Under the pieces are notes generated by a model. That model was not told where the DNA came from. It did no database searches and saw nothing but the letters and a program-made list of their open reading frames with translations. The position numbers and the translations under genes are program-made. From Limnephilus marmoratus (lineage: Eukaryota > Arthropoda > Insecta > Trichoptera > Limnephilidae), in assembly GCA_917880885.1 (NCBI GenBank), contig OU862919.1, positions 15,022,001 through 15,086,000 on the forward strand: DNA of 64,000 nt, in the 5' to 3' direction. This document shows positions 54,340 through 64,000 of the stretch, in pieces. Every line of letters begins with the position of its first letter. The first letter of the stretch is position 1.

Positions 54340-54479
54340 ATAAACTGAATATTAATTAACAACAAATAGCACATCACGTAGAAAAATGCCATAATTCAAA
54401 AGGTTCATTTTATAAGAGAGCGAGAACAAATTAATGAATAATGAACAAGCGGTCCCTTCGAAAAGCGAAACCAGCCACA

Positions 54480-54965
54480 TATTTTTTTTTTTACATTTGC
54501 TCCGCACAGGAGACCCTGGGGAAAATAATTTCCCTTAGGACCTATATCATCTTACGGGATGCTATATGGAGGGTATTTTTAAGGAAGGGAAGGATAGGAA
54601 GTTCCAGTAATTAAAGTTGGGAAGGAAAAAGGTTTGAGGGGTGAGTAGGAATCTGGGGTTCAGTGTGTCCAGGAGTGATGGACGTATGAAACCATCAACT
54701 GCGGTGCAAGGCAATGGGTCGAGAGAGTCCGGCTGGAATGGTCAAAAGGCCTCCTTCGACCAGTCTCTCGTGATCCGGCCCGGGGTCGCCAGCCCAGGTC
54801 GGCAGATGCATCCGCCGCCAAGATCTGGAAAAACCTCACCCCATGAACCCGGGCACCAAAGTCACCAAAGGTAGCGAACCACTTGGGGTGACCTATGGCA
54901 AAGGAGTTGGTTATCCAATAAATGGTTACCGAGGCGGCGGTACCCAAATCCGCCCCCCAAATTGG
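54480..54965 (-). repeat. Short hairpin-tail retroelement, minus strand
   Basis: Complete by comparison: T-rich end, tail (TTGCTCCGCACAGG...ATGCTATATGGAGGG), GGTGAGTAGGAATCTGGGGT, GTGCAAGGCAATGGGTCGAG, GATCCGGCCCGGGGTCGCCA, CACCCCATGAACCCGGGCAC, GGTTATCCAATAAATGG, then the head GGCGGCGGTACCC. About 490 bp with no ORF2 part, unlike the 25.1-kb copy. Confidence 0.7.
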
Positions 54966-55257
54966 GCACAGATAGATAATCACAATCACTTCACTTTTCA
55001 GGCATAAAATTTAAAATAGAAATTTTTGACTTATGACACTTTTCTATGGGATGTGAACATGATAAATTTGTAATGTTACCTGGAATTTTGAACCCATGAC
55101 CGGGTCTAGAAGTTTCTTTAAAAGTAGCTTTACTGCTTTGTATTTAAATAAAAAAATGAATGTTAAAAAAACTTTTTAAAAATCATCTTATATTTCAATC
55201 ACTATTTTTATGAAATTTTGTAAACTCCGTTCGAAGATATTAGCCTTTTAGGAAAAC
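54966..55257. other. AT-rich DNA upstream of ALP2
   Basis: No strong TATA box seen at the expected distance from the initiator-like site. Confidence 0.4.
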
Positions 55258-55262
55258 TCAGT
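55258..55262 (+). promoter_or_regulatory. Initiator-like TCAGT upstream of ALP2
   Basis: TCAGT is the arthropod initiator core. It stands 63 nt before the ALP2 ATG, a plausible 5' UTR length. A five-base match can occur by chance. Confidence 0.35.
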
Positions 55263-55324
55263 TCTGCGTGAAAATGTAAAGAAAATTACACCAGTTGTTG
55301 TTCAGTTGCGAAGGCTACATCGTC

Positions 55325-55403
55325 ATGGCCCCACAGCGAGCTGTTTGCGCACTTTTCATAGCAATAATAATTATTTGCGCCGTCTCCCGGAATAATGTCA
55401 AAG
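55325..55403 (+). CDS. ALP2 exon 1 (signal peptide)
   Basis: ATG in context CGTCATGGCC; 26 codons plus one base, donor GTAATT. The hydrophobic core LFIAIIIICAV fits a secretory signal. Confidence 0.85.
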
Positions 55404-56279
55404 GTAATTGATTTATTTTTATTGAAGAAATAATAAAACATAGAGCAATTAAAAATATTATGTTAATCTTTTATAAGTTTAATTCTAATAATATCACAGT
55501 TTTTATGAACAAAATATTGGGAGTCATCATTTTCCGATGTGGGCATATTATTTTGTTATTTTTTTTTTTTAATTTTGTTTCAATTCAAAAATAAAAATAG
55601 GTAATGTGTTTTTTTTTTGTACAAGTATTATTGCATGAGGAACTGTACCAACGATTTTATGATGTTGTTCGTGTTTATCTTTATTGGACGTATTCCATAT
55701 AAATACACATAAACAGGTCGCACCTACCCTTTTCTGACCATATTGGCAAAAAATAAAGAAGTTAATTCCATAGTCAGTGTTGGCATGTTAGTTGTAAGTA
55801 GCCGAGTGGTTCAAATCGTCGGTTTCCTCCGCTAGAAATGTCCTCCCTCGTTGCACAATATAATAGATAGTACTTAGGTAGAAGGAATTAAAATGCTTCA
55901 TGTTATTCGTGACACGACAATATCTCTTTTTTATTGTAAACATAAATTAAAACCAACCATCACTCCATTTCCTGGGTCGATTATGAACTACCCGATCACT
56001 TTAACCCGATCACGAATAACGGATGATCGATCGGGTTCATTTTTCAAAAAATATTCGATCATTTGATCGATGAACTGTCAGCTCAGTGAGCGCTCGTGAT
56101 GGACGTGGCAAGTGACCGTAGATGTATAAATGTTGTAGAGAGCTATGCTCCATGCTAATTTGTACAGCGCTCTTGAGGCGATTTTTCGCAAAAAACAGCG
56201 CTACATAAGTTGTCCAAATTTATTATTATTATTATTATAGAGAGGGCGCGGGTGTCTCAAATCCTGTTCTCATAATATA

Positions 56280-56659
56280 CAGGGTGTTAAGGGACGTACT
56301 TGACTTACTTTAACCAGTGATTCCTGACATTATTTGGAGTAAAAAATGTAAATGAAATTTTGGTCTCCGGTGACTTTTTTTGACGACTTTTTTTTTTTTC
56401 AAAATTTTTTTCTTCAAAATCAAACAAAAAAAAATTCTTCCGCACGTCGTCACTGGTCACTCAGCCGGGTGTCTGACGAACCCCTTACCCCGCCTCCAAC
56501 TGTTCAACAACTACCATTTTTTTATATTTTTGTAGAAAAAATAAAAAAAAAAAACGTCAAAAATGTCACCGGAGACCAAAATTTCATTTACATTTTTTAC
56601 TCCAAATAGTGTCAGGAATCACTGGTTAAAGTAAGTCAAGTACGTCCCTTAACACCCTG
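56280..56659. mobile_element. Tc1/mariner-type MITE in ALP2 intron 1
   Basis: Inverted repeats of about 105 bp with two or three differences, starting CAGGGTGTTAAGGGACGTAC and ending GTACGTCCCTTAACACCCTG, flanked by TA on both sides (56278-56279 and 56660-56661). 380 bp, no coding sequence. The TA duplication fits the Tc1/mariner group. Related degraded copy at 36619-36937. Confidence 0.88.
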
Positions 56660-57110
56660 TAGACATAGAAAGTATGTGATTGTAAATAGTAACCAAATCG
56701 GATCGTATTAGCAATTGTCATACCGATAGACCTTCCCGCTACTGGGAACCGTTTCCAAAAGTAACTGTACAAATAATAAGTTCCATGAATGAGTCTCCGG
56801 TACCTGGAACCAGGAATAGCAGTGACGGTTCATTTCAGATTAACTCCAAACGCCCGGAAAACACATTTATTTATATATCTACGATCTACCTATCACCTAC
56901 GTCAAACATCAATAACATCGATCTATCTATTGCATTTTTTCTGTGTAAAAGTCTCCGATCAAAGACCGGGTACTTTCAACCCGATCACTTAACCGGTGCG
57001 TCGTGATCGACCCGGTGTCGTAAAATGATTGATCGACAACTGCATACTAGCTAATTCTTGCTTCATTCCCATTCATACATCGTCTTGAACATCTTATGTA
57101 TCTATTTCAG

Positions 57111-57362
57111 CTTATCAAACCATCGAGTCCAACACCGTAGATGAGTTGCAAGCGGGCACGTGGAACGCGCGCGCTCGGGACACGCTTTCTGAGCACTTGG
57201 ATGCATGGCACGGCGTGAGCACGGCGCGCTCGGCCGTGCTGGTGGTGGGGGGGTGGCATGTCCCTCCACACGCTGAGGGCGAGCAGAGCCTACATGGGGC
57301 AGGCCCTGATGAAGGAGACGCCACTGGATTTTGAAAATTTCCCCATCACAGGGATGGTCAAG
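57111..57362 (+). CDS. ALP2 exon 2 (with frame lesion)
   Basis: 252 nt where an intact reading needs 251. The lesion is in GTGGTGGGGGGGTGGCATG. Upstream and downstream both match the alkaline phosphatase N-terminal domain, and codon-level similarity outside the lesion looks intact. Confidence 0.8.
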
Positions 57363-57469
57363 GTATTTATTTATTAACTTGGGATTAATTTTAAAATCAA
57401 TTTTCATAAAGTTTAAAAAAATATATATTTTATTTCGACATTATTTATTTATTTATTAACAGAAACAAA

Positions 57470-57640
57470 CATTACATTGGATAAGTTTTAAGATTTTCAC
57501 GGCCAAAAGCATTTCCGGATCTGCCGGATCTGCCCTGATGATGGACACTGCAACGATGTCCGAAACGTTGGCTAAAGAAGGAGGTAGCGCAACACGGCAC
57601 AACACCCCAAAAACATATAACGAAAAAGAAACATTACATT
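57470..57640 (+). mobile_element. Short retroelement copy with intact hammerhead-like core
   Basis: Shares TAAGTTTTAAGATTTTCACG and GGCTAAAGAAGGAGGTAGCG with 7396-7791 but lacks its central 200 bp. In ALP2 intron 2 or downstream. Confidence 0.6.
57535..57566 (+). ncRNA. Hammerhead-ribozyme-like motif
   Basis: CTGATGA (57535-57541), a 5-bp stem GGACA/TGTCC around a 9-nt loop, then GAAAC (57562-57566). These are the conserved core boxes and stem II of hammerhead ribozymes. Stems I and III are not convincing; small hammerheads with minimal stem III are known from Penelope-like elements. No activity can be claimed. Confidence 0.45.
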
Positions 57641-58157
57641 ATTTACAGTGGTGAAAACAAATTATGAAAGTTCTTATTTAAATTACCTTTATTAGTTTAG
57701 TATTATCCATATAATTTTATTTGAATGATAATGGTGTTGGTGTTAGAGGAAAAATAATTATTTTAACTCCTTTCTGGTAAATGCGAACTACTAGCGCCAT
57801 CTCTTGTAGCAAAGCATAAGCTTTTCACCAACTTTGAATGAAGTTGACATTTGAATTCTGTTACTGTTATTACATAAAACTTTTAAAAAATATTGATATG
57901 GGCGTTATTATACTAACATTATTTTGGTATAATGGGGATTATAGATTTAAATGGAGATAACTCGGATCTTCGTACTGTGTACTTAAAATATTTTCAATCG
58001 TAGTAATCGTTTTGTAATTTTATAATAACGGCCGGCCTCGAGAGCTTGATTTTTTTCCTTGTTGGCAGTCTAATTTATTTATTACCGTGTTTCGTTTCCG
58101 GGTCCCCGTGCCTTGTGATAGTAAAATTTATTTTCCTTTTGAGTTCTAGATGTCAAC
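57641..58157. other. AT-rich DNA, nothing recognised
   Basis: No ALP2 exon 3 (which should carry an Asp-Ser-Ala nucleophile motif) found on the plus strand. Confidence 0.45.
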
Positions 58158-58165
58158 CGTTTTAG

Positions 58166-59662
58166 CAGTGGCGGCGTAGGGTAGATTGGCACCCGGGGCG
58201 GTTTTATATTGAGCACCCCTACATATTTTTTTTTCTTTTCCTTATTCATCATATAACTTTTTATACAGTTTTTACAGGTGATTCAACTACCACGCTAGGC
58301 ACATGCCCGTATTATGGTTAAACACCATTTACTAAACATGCTTACGAGACTTTATTTTCCCAAATATTCCATCACATTATCAAAATTGATTTCCCTGCTT
58401 CTTTCAATTGTTAAAATCGAAAGATTTGTTAATCGCGCTCTGCTCATTGTGGACCTTAAGTAAGATTTTTTAAATTTTAACTTTGAAAAGCTTCTTTCAC
58501 ATGAAGCCACCGAAACATAAATTGTTAAAAAAATCTAAGACATAGCGCTAAACTAGGAATAGACTCAGAATAGTCCCATTTTACAATGCATCTGAGAAGC
58601 TTCAATGTAATCCACTGAACCGCTTCTTGGGCAGAAATGTTGACGGCTTCCAAATGGCACCTTAATCGTAAAATCTTCAACACAATGTCCTCTCCTGAAA
58701 ATTTATTGTAAATTTTTAACATCACGAAGATCCAAGGATCCATTTCACGAAGATATTCTTCTGGTGATATTACCAACGTTTTAGGCTGAATAACACAAAA
58801 TTTAACCAGAATAAAATCCATCGCCCTGTAACGATGGTCTAGTTCTTCGTAAAATCTATCATGATGTTCTAACCTTGCTCTCTGCAGCACCCTGGTAATG
58901 AAAGTCAAGCATCTCGGGCCATTTCTACATTCATACGTTTTCGAAATCTCCTCCTTCCTCTTTTTCCTTCAATCGGAATGTCTAAGTTGGCCATCTTTTC
59001 CACTATTTAGTTGCGTTGATGTTGAAAAAAATTTTGAATAGCTTTAATTTTTATTACACACTTCACCAATGAAAGCCCAGATTTTTGTATATACTATTTG
59101 TCTGATTAACTTCTTCTAGGACTTCACACCGAAATTAAAGATAGCATAGAAAACTGAAGTCACACAAAGCTGGTATGAGTGTTGATGCTGCTTCTCTTAT
59201 TTCAACGCTTTCTTTGCTGGTGCTGGGATCACACATCTCTTCGAGTGTTGATATAAGCTTCCAAAAATTATTCTTCAGTGGTTTAACAGCGTTGTGATGA
59301 GCACTCTATCTTGTCTCTGATAGTCATTTAACGGATACGCCTACATTTTTCATTAATATTTCACACCACGCTCGATGTTACGCGCGGTATAAGATCAGAC
59401 CAAGCGCATCATGAATTTATTCTTTTGGGCATTAGAAATTATATTCGAAAAAAATACATGGTTGCGATGCGTTTCAAAATATGATATTAGTATGTAAGTA
59501 GCTAGGTACAAGAGTAGGTAGTGGAATATTGATATGTCTTTATAGAGGGATATTTTGTGCGCATTCTTTGGCTCTACGAGTAAGTTGTCGTTGTCACCCC
59601 TTGGTGCTTGGCACCCGGGTCGGACCGCCCCCTCCGCCCCCCCCCCCCTTACGCCGCCACTG
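58166..59662 (-). mobile_element. hAT transposon, decayed
   Basis: Ends CAGTGGCGGCGTA and TACGCCGCCACTG are perfectly inverted (13 bp), flanked by the 8-bp near-duplication CGTTTTAG (58158-58165) and CATTTTAG (59663-59670). 1497 bp with a minus-strand transposase relic. Confidence 0.85.
58340..58970 (-). pseudogene. hAT transposase C-terminal half, with stops
   Basis: An open stretch (58908-58525) reads RARLEHHDRFYEELDHRYRA through RLRCHLEAVNISAQEAVQWI to YSESIPSLALCLRFF. It then continues through stops with LHVKEAFQS-stop-NLKNLT, recognisable as the hAT dimerisation region ('...S-x-A-S-x-E-R-x-F-S-x-L-K-x-I-K-x-x-L-R-S...') seen in TTF/ZMYM-type hAT transposases. Not functional. Confidence 0.65.
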
Positions 59663-59910
59663 CATTTTAGTTTTACATATAAGTTACTCAGCACTAAAAT
59701 TACTGGATTTTATGTGCAAAATTCGAAACTTCGTTTTTTATTCCTAAATTCAACCGCCTAAGGAATTGCAGTCCTTTTTTATTTATTTTTATTAATTTTT
59801 ATTTTTAACTTTATTAGTAGAACCTCAAATTGTAATATTTAATTAAATTAAGACAATATTAGCGAAACTCAATCAAAAATCTGAAGGCAGAAAAATCAGA
59901 AAAATATATT

Positions 59911-59982
59911 GGCACCTCTGGGACTCGTACCCGGGACCTTCTGCTTACATGGCAACAGCTCTACCAACTGAGCTAAGCCGTC
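59911..59982 (-). tRNA. tRNA-like pseudogene, copy 2
   Basis: The minus strand has box A TTAGCTCAGTTGGTAGAGC and a T arm CCGGG-TACGAGT-CCCAG, with the anticodon loop CATGTAA. Acceptor pairing is poor. A/B boxes are better preserved than in copy 1. Confidence 0.5.
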
Positions 59983-60139
59983 TATATCCAAATCGGTCAC
60001 TTTTAACTGTTTCATACTACGACTAAGAACTATCAACCTTATCTTCATTTTATTGGCTGCTATCTTTATATACGATTGCAAGATTCAAACCCGAACTAAA
60101 TGCTATCTAGATAGTGTCTGGATAATTTTTTATACATTT

Positions 60140-60852
60140 TATTTTTAATATTTTTATTTTATTTTTTTATTTTATTTATTTTAGAGAAAGTTAACAGCAA
60201 ATCAGAGATTACAAAATAATAAAATAATAGGATGTTAATTATGCCAATTATGAACTTTCCACTGATGATACTTATAATAATAAAATGTGATATGTAAGTT
60301 TTATTTTTTAGTTACAAAATATAAAAAGGGGGGGGGGGGAGGAGGAACATAGGATTAGGATTAAGAGGCAAAGGACGGGAATATATATATATAGGGATTG
60401 AACTTTCTAGTTTGAGTCATGGTGCTTGGTGAGTTTTCGTTTTATGTCACGTAAAGTTGAGTTAAAAATGTCAATGTGGTAATAATTTGAGTTAAATGAG
60501 TGTGTGGATCTGTAGATAAATGAGTTCTGTTTGGAGTTAGTCTTGCAAAGAGGGAGATTAAAGGTAAGCGACTGCCTGCTGTTGCGATTTGGAACATGGA
60601 ATGATAGGCGTTGAAGAAGATCAGGACAATCGATTAAGTTATGTGTAATTTTAAATAACATTACCGAATCTGCTATGTTTCTTCGACAAGTTAACGTTTG
60701 TATTTTGAAGAACTTTGCAGAGTCTTCATTACTAACATGAGATCGAAAAGAGCGGAAATTGAGGTACCTTAAAAATCTATTTTGAACGCTTTCAATTCTA
60801 TTTTTGTGCACTGCATAGCCTGGGTTCCACACCTGAGATGCGTATTCCATGC
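60140..60852 (-). pseudogene. LINE ORF2 3' end inserted in the tRNA-carrying element
   Basis: Open from about 60850 to a stop at 60407: MEYASQVWNPGYAVHKNRIE, SVQNRFLRYLNFRSFRSHVS, ITHNLIDCPDLLQRL and TLRDIKRKLTKHHDS. The 3' UTR and T-rich tail run to about 60140. Strongly 5'-truncated. Confidence 0.82.
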
Positions 60853-61075
60853 GACATCTATTGACTTTTCTGCAAGTCTAGGATGAATATTTATTTTTAT
60901 TTTAAACTTTATAACTAAAACTTCAAATTGTAATATTTAATTAAATGTAGATAATATTAGCGAAACTCAATCGAAAACCTGACAATAATATATATAAAAG
61001 ATAGCAGCCAATAATATCATATTTTTCTGTCTTCAGATTTTCGATGGAGTTTCGATAAAATTGTCTTCATTTAAT

Positions 61076-62508
61076 TAAACCTTTTTTTAAATTTTTTATT
61101 CTTACCTTCTAACTTAATAAAAATGGCTTCAGATTTTATGTCCGGGTTAAATCTTTCCCACAGGAAAAACTTAACCCTTTCACACACTTTTCCTCAAATA
61201 ATAATCTAGTCTCTAGTCAATCCACGCCATGCAATTGCACTGTATATGTATCTATAATAAATACAAAATAATACATGAACAACTTGTCAACCTACCAGAG
61301 ACCAAATGGGAAAATAATTCACCGACTTCAGATATTTTCATATCAGAGGGTTCGGCTTGGTGGAACTCTTAATTGGACCTATAAATCCTACTGATCCCTA
61401 TATATAAATATTAAAAAAAAAATTGTAATTCTACATGTATTTAAAATGACTGATTTTTGCATTTTTATAAGTATATAAATGCTTTGACAAATCTAACTTG
61501 CGTAAATTTTGATTGAGAGAGCTAGGTATAATGCCAGTAGCCGAAATAACAAATACGTATTTTTTTTTATTTTCGTAACTAGTTTTATTAGTTAAAATAC
61601 TTTCGAAGCTTTAATTTTTCTGGTTTCCCGAAATCGCACCAAATCTATGGTTGCCTGTGTGACGTCACCAGTTTCAAAAAGCCCAAGTTTTTTTCAACAG
61701 GCTCTGTATTTTATATGGCTGCGTCGGAAGTCGAGACGTTTTTATTCTTAATTTAAACCGCTTTCATTATTGAGGATCACTAGTAAAAATGTCAGAATCT
61801 CTCTATTATTATTGTACTACACCAGAGTGTAAAATACACTTGTGACCGCAACTGATAAACAATTTACCGGTGTGACATAATCCAACAGACCTCTAGAAAA
61901 CGCTCATTTCACCATTTTGTTCGGCGGATCATTTTGATACAAGCACAATAGTTTAATTTAGGTGGTCTAATAAATGTTTTCTACAGATTTAACCTGCATA
62001 ATATACTCTTTGGTCAGTCAACAGCATAATAGGCCACTTCCATCACATTTTTTAAATTTTTTTTCCGGTTTAGGCAAATATAAGACATTCTGTATTTTTT
62101 TTTAATCGTATTTTTGAAACCCTGGGGATTTTTTGAAAATTTCAAACCGAAAAATTAGACCATTTTTTATAAACCGGAAAGACGGGACATAATTTTATAG
62201 GTGTGAAAAAACGATAATTACATAGCCGAAAATCATTTAAAAAAAAGAATGTTTTCCATACGAATGGCACAAGAGAATAACGAGGCATACCAAAAATATT
62301 ACAATCTCATAAATATTTTTTTCCTTGATCCATCTTATTGATCATAAATCATTATTATGTACAGCGTCTATATTACTAAATTCAATGTAATATACTTGAA
62401 CTTGTAAACTGTAATAATAATAAGAATATTATAAAATTTTATTTTGTTAAAATCAGCACCATAATCATTATACCTCTAAAACATGTACCGACATCATCTT
62501 CACGTTCT
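61076..62508. other. AT-rich DNA, nothing recognised
   Basis: No gene or repeat boundary seen over 1.4 kb. Confidence 0.4.
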
Positions 62509-62549
62509 GAAGAGAACCTCGTACCCATTAATTGTACGGGGTTCTCTTC
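62509..62549. repeat. Compact 16-bp hairpin
   Basis: GAAGAGAACCTCGTAC pairs with GTACGGGGTTCTCTTC across a 9-nt loop; the single mismatch becomes a G-U pair if the plus strand is transcribed. Confidence 0.6.
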
Positions 62550-62965
62550 ACAACATCTGTCAAAAAATCAAACCAAATGATAAGTTCGCAGAGAACAAAC
62601 AATAAATCTAGTGAACGAATTCAAAAATTCGCCTGAAATCAAAGTGATGCCATATAAAAAAATAAATCAGTGTGGAATTTAATAAAATTAATAGGAACAT
62701 TTTCGGCGACGGGACATTTTCATGTAGTGACGTTACGAGCCCAAATAATGGATTTATTTATTTAAAAATAAAAAAAAAACTGTACATTTCTAAAAATTTT
62801 TACTAACATTTTCGTAATCTTAGTAAAAAACTCTATCCACACGATTTTTTCCAAGTCGTTATGAAGTCCATGCAAGTGGCCTATAAATTGCGTACCGGTT
62901 TCTAAATTTGCGGTATCTATTATTATGTTAGAACTATTTGAATTAACAATGAAAATATGTAGGTT

Positions 62966-63305
62966 TTTTTTTTACATTAGCTCCACACAGGAGGCCCTGA
63001 GGAAAAAAAATTCCCTCAGGGCCTATGTCATCTTTGGGGATGCTGTGTGGAGGGTTTTTTTTGGGGAAAGTAAGGAGAGGAGAGTTCTGGGAAGGAAACG
63101 GGTTTAAAGCGTGGGTAGGAATCTGGGGTTCAGTGCGTCCTGGTCATCCGCCTGCAATACCTAGACAAACCTCATCCCATGAACCCGGACACCCCTGCTA
63201 AATCACCAAACGTAGCGAACCACTTGGGGTGACCTATGAGAGGTGTTGGTTATCCAATCAAGGTTCCCGGGGCGGCGGTACCCATTCCCGCCTCCCAAAT
63301 TATTG
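62966..63305 (-). repeat. Short hairpin-tail retroelement, minus strand
   Basis: Tail TTAGCTCCACACAGGAGGCC and GATGCTGTGTGGAGGG (outer stem intact), GGGTAGGAATCTGGGGTTCA, then an internal deletion to CATCCCATGAACCCGGACAC and the head GGGGCGGCGGTACCCATTCC. About 340 bp; the best-preserved tail on the minus strand. Confidence 0.7.
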
Positions 63306-64000
63306 GAAGGCGGGATTGGGTACCGCATTGTGGCCAGGTATCATACTTGCCCACATAAAATAATATACCATGAATATTATTGTGTTTTGTTTTGACACGA
63401 ACTTCAAAATTTCCCTTATAAAAAGTAATAATACATAATTGCCCATCATTATCAATAACTTTCAAAAAGATAAATTATTTCAGGCGCTTAGGGAACGTTT
63501 GTTTCAACTACGTTTCAACGCATGCTAGAGTAATTGTTTTAAAAAAATGCTCTAGCATAATTTCACCAAAATTCGTTTTTCAATCAAATTAACCGCCTGT
63601 TTTACATTTAACTTTTGTTTTTACTTTCTGAAAGCCCCTAGTCACTTCTTTTTTTAAAAAAATATTTTTCTTTATTCATTTCTTTGATAGTTACATAATT
63701 TGGGTATTTTTCAACCACCACTTTTCACTTCACTTTCAGCTGTGTTCGATGTTTTCCAGTTGGAAATTTTTTTTGCCACCATGAGCTACGGAGTTGCCAA
63801 ATAATCATGTCAAAAGATACCGTGGCCCGCCGCAAATTTAACCCAGCCCATGCACATCCCACGCGCAGCACACGAGTGACCGAAATCCAGCCCACGTACA
63901 TTTTTTTAAAATATAACGCATATTGAACACAGCCCACACCCATGACATACCCTCATCCGAGTATGCAAGATGACAGCAAGCCAGCAACTTCTTCTCGATT
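63306..64000. other. AT-rich DNA to window end
   Basis: A GC-richer patch at 63820-63900 (GCCCATGCACATCCCACGCG) may be a repeat fragment. No coding supported. Confidence 0.35.

Larger units (their letters stand above)
55325..57362 (+). pseudogene. ALP2: second alkaline phosphatase gene, first two exons, frame broken
   Basis: Exon 1 (55325-55403) encodes a signal peptide, APQRAVCALFIAIIIICAVS, and ends in phase 1 like ALP1 exon 1. Exon 2 (57111-57362; acceptor TATTTCAG, donor GTATTT) encodes SNTVDELQAGTWNARARDTL, HLDAWHGVSTARSAVLVVG, then, one base out of frame, MSLHTLRASRAYMGQALMKE and DFENFPITGMVK, ending in phase 0 as in ALP1. The break is at the G run 57247-57253, where ALP1 encodes G-D-G-M. 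Besides the extra base, the metal-binding Asp codon is gone (Gly if one G is ignored). Exons 3-7 are not seen up to 64000; they may lie beyond a long intron 2. Either a real null allele or pseudogene, or an assembly error at the homopolymer. Confidence 0.85.
59790..61075. mobile_element. Inverted-repeat element carrying a tRNA-like sequence, copy 2, split by a LINE
   Basis: Left part 59790-60139 has AAGACAATATTAGCGAAACT, then GGCACCTCTGGGACTCGTAC (tRNA-like, minus) and the body CTATCTAGATAGTGTCTGGA. The right part resumes at about 60850 with GCGACATCTATTGACTTTTC and ends with the inverted arm near 61062. Same layout as 33676-34235 apart from the inserted LINE. Confidence 0.7.

Noticed and set aside
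57146..57334. Plus-strand open frame in ALP2 exon 2 starting at an internal ATG-like position
   Set aside because: It is not in the ALP frame and is a shadow of the exon.

Overview
The window looks like insect nuclear DNA. It is AT-rich, has short coding exons with GT-AG introns, a perfect gene model for a GPI-anchored alkaline phosphatase, a short CCTAA run matching the insect telomere motif, and transposons of almost every eukaryotic class. I could not settle the insect order. I saw no bacterial-style operons, rRNA or CRISPR array.

Host genes. Only two host genes are supported, both membrane alkaline phosphatases transcribed divergently from each other. ALP1 (minus strand, 28745 to 15831) has seven coding exons. 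They join in phase with canonical splice sites into 547 codons with every expected active-site residue, a signal peptide and a C-terminal GPI-anchor signal. ALP2 (plus strand) starts at 55325. Only exon 1 (55325-55403) and exon 2 (57111-57362) are seen. Exon 2 carries a one-base excess in a run of seven G exactly where the metal-binding Asp should be, so it is either a broken copy or an assembly error. A third trace is a 56-bp piece of ALP exon 5 embedded inside a SINE-like repeat at 1179-1234.

Layout. 1-4 kb: a hAT remnant, the SINE with the ALP fragment and a decayed jockey-like LINE. 4.5-7.1 kb: an R1-like LINE inserted in an older LINE, with its target-site duplication. 7.4-9.5 kb: an inverted-repeat element with a hammerhead-like core, and a MITE. 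9.5-12.8 kb: a complete Merlin-type DNA transposon with an open two-exon transposase and an 11-unit minisatellite. 13.6-14.4 kb: GC-rich tandem arrays. 15.8-28.7 kb: ALP1, its introns filled with LINE, SINE and mariner debris. 29-40 kb: dense nested LINE, SINE and MITE fragments, including a tRNA-derived foldback element with a 15-bp target duplication. 40.25-49.82 kb: an apparently very young Ty3/gypsy LTR retrotransposon with open gag and pol. 50-55 kb: LINE fragments and tandem repeats. 55-57.4 kb: start of ALP2. 57.4-64 kb: a second hammerhead-like copy, a hAT element, a second copy of a tRNA-carrying inverted-repeat element, and mostly featureless AT-rich DNA.

How it fits together. The phosphatase pair probably arose by duplication and was then pushed apart by transposon insertion. 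Retrotransposons dominate. Several short repeats share their 3' hairpin tail with LINE copies that still carry ORF2 3' ends, which suggests they use the LINE machinery. All annotation is by eye; no database search was run.
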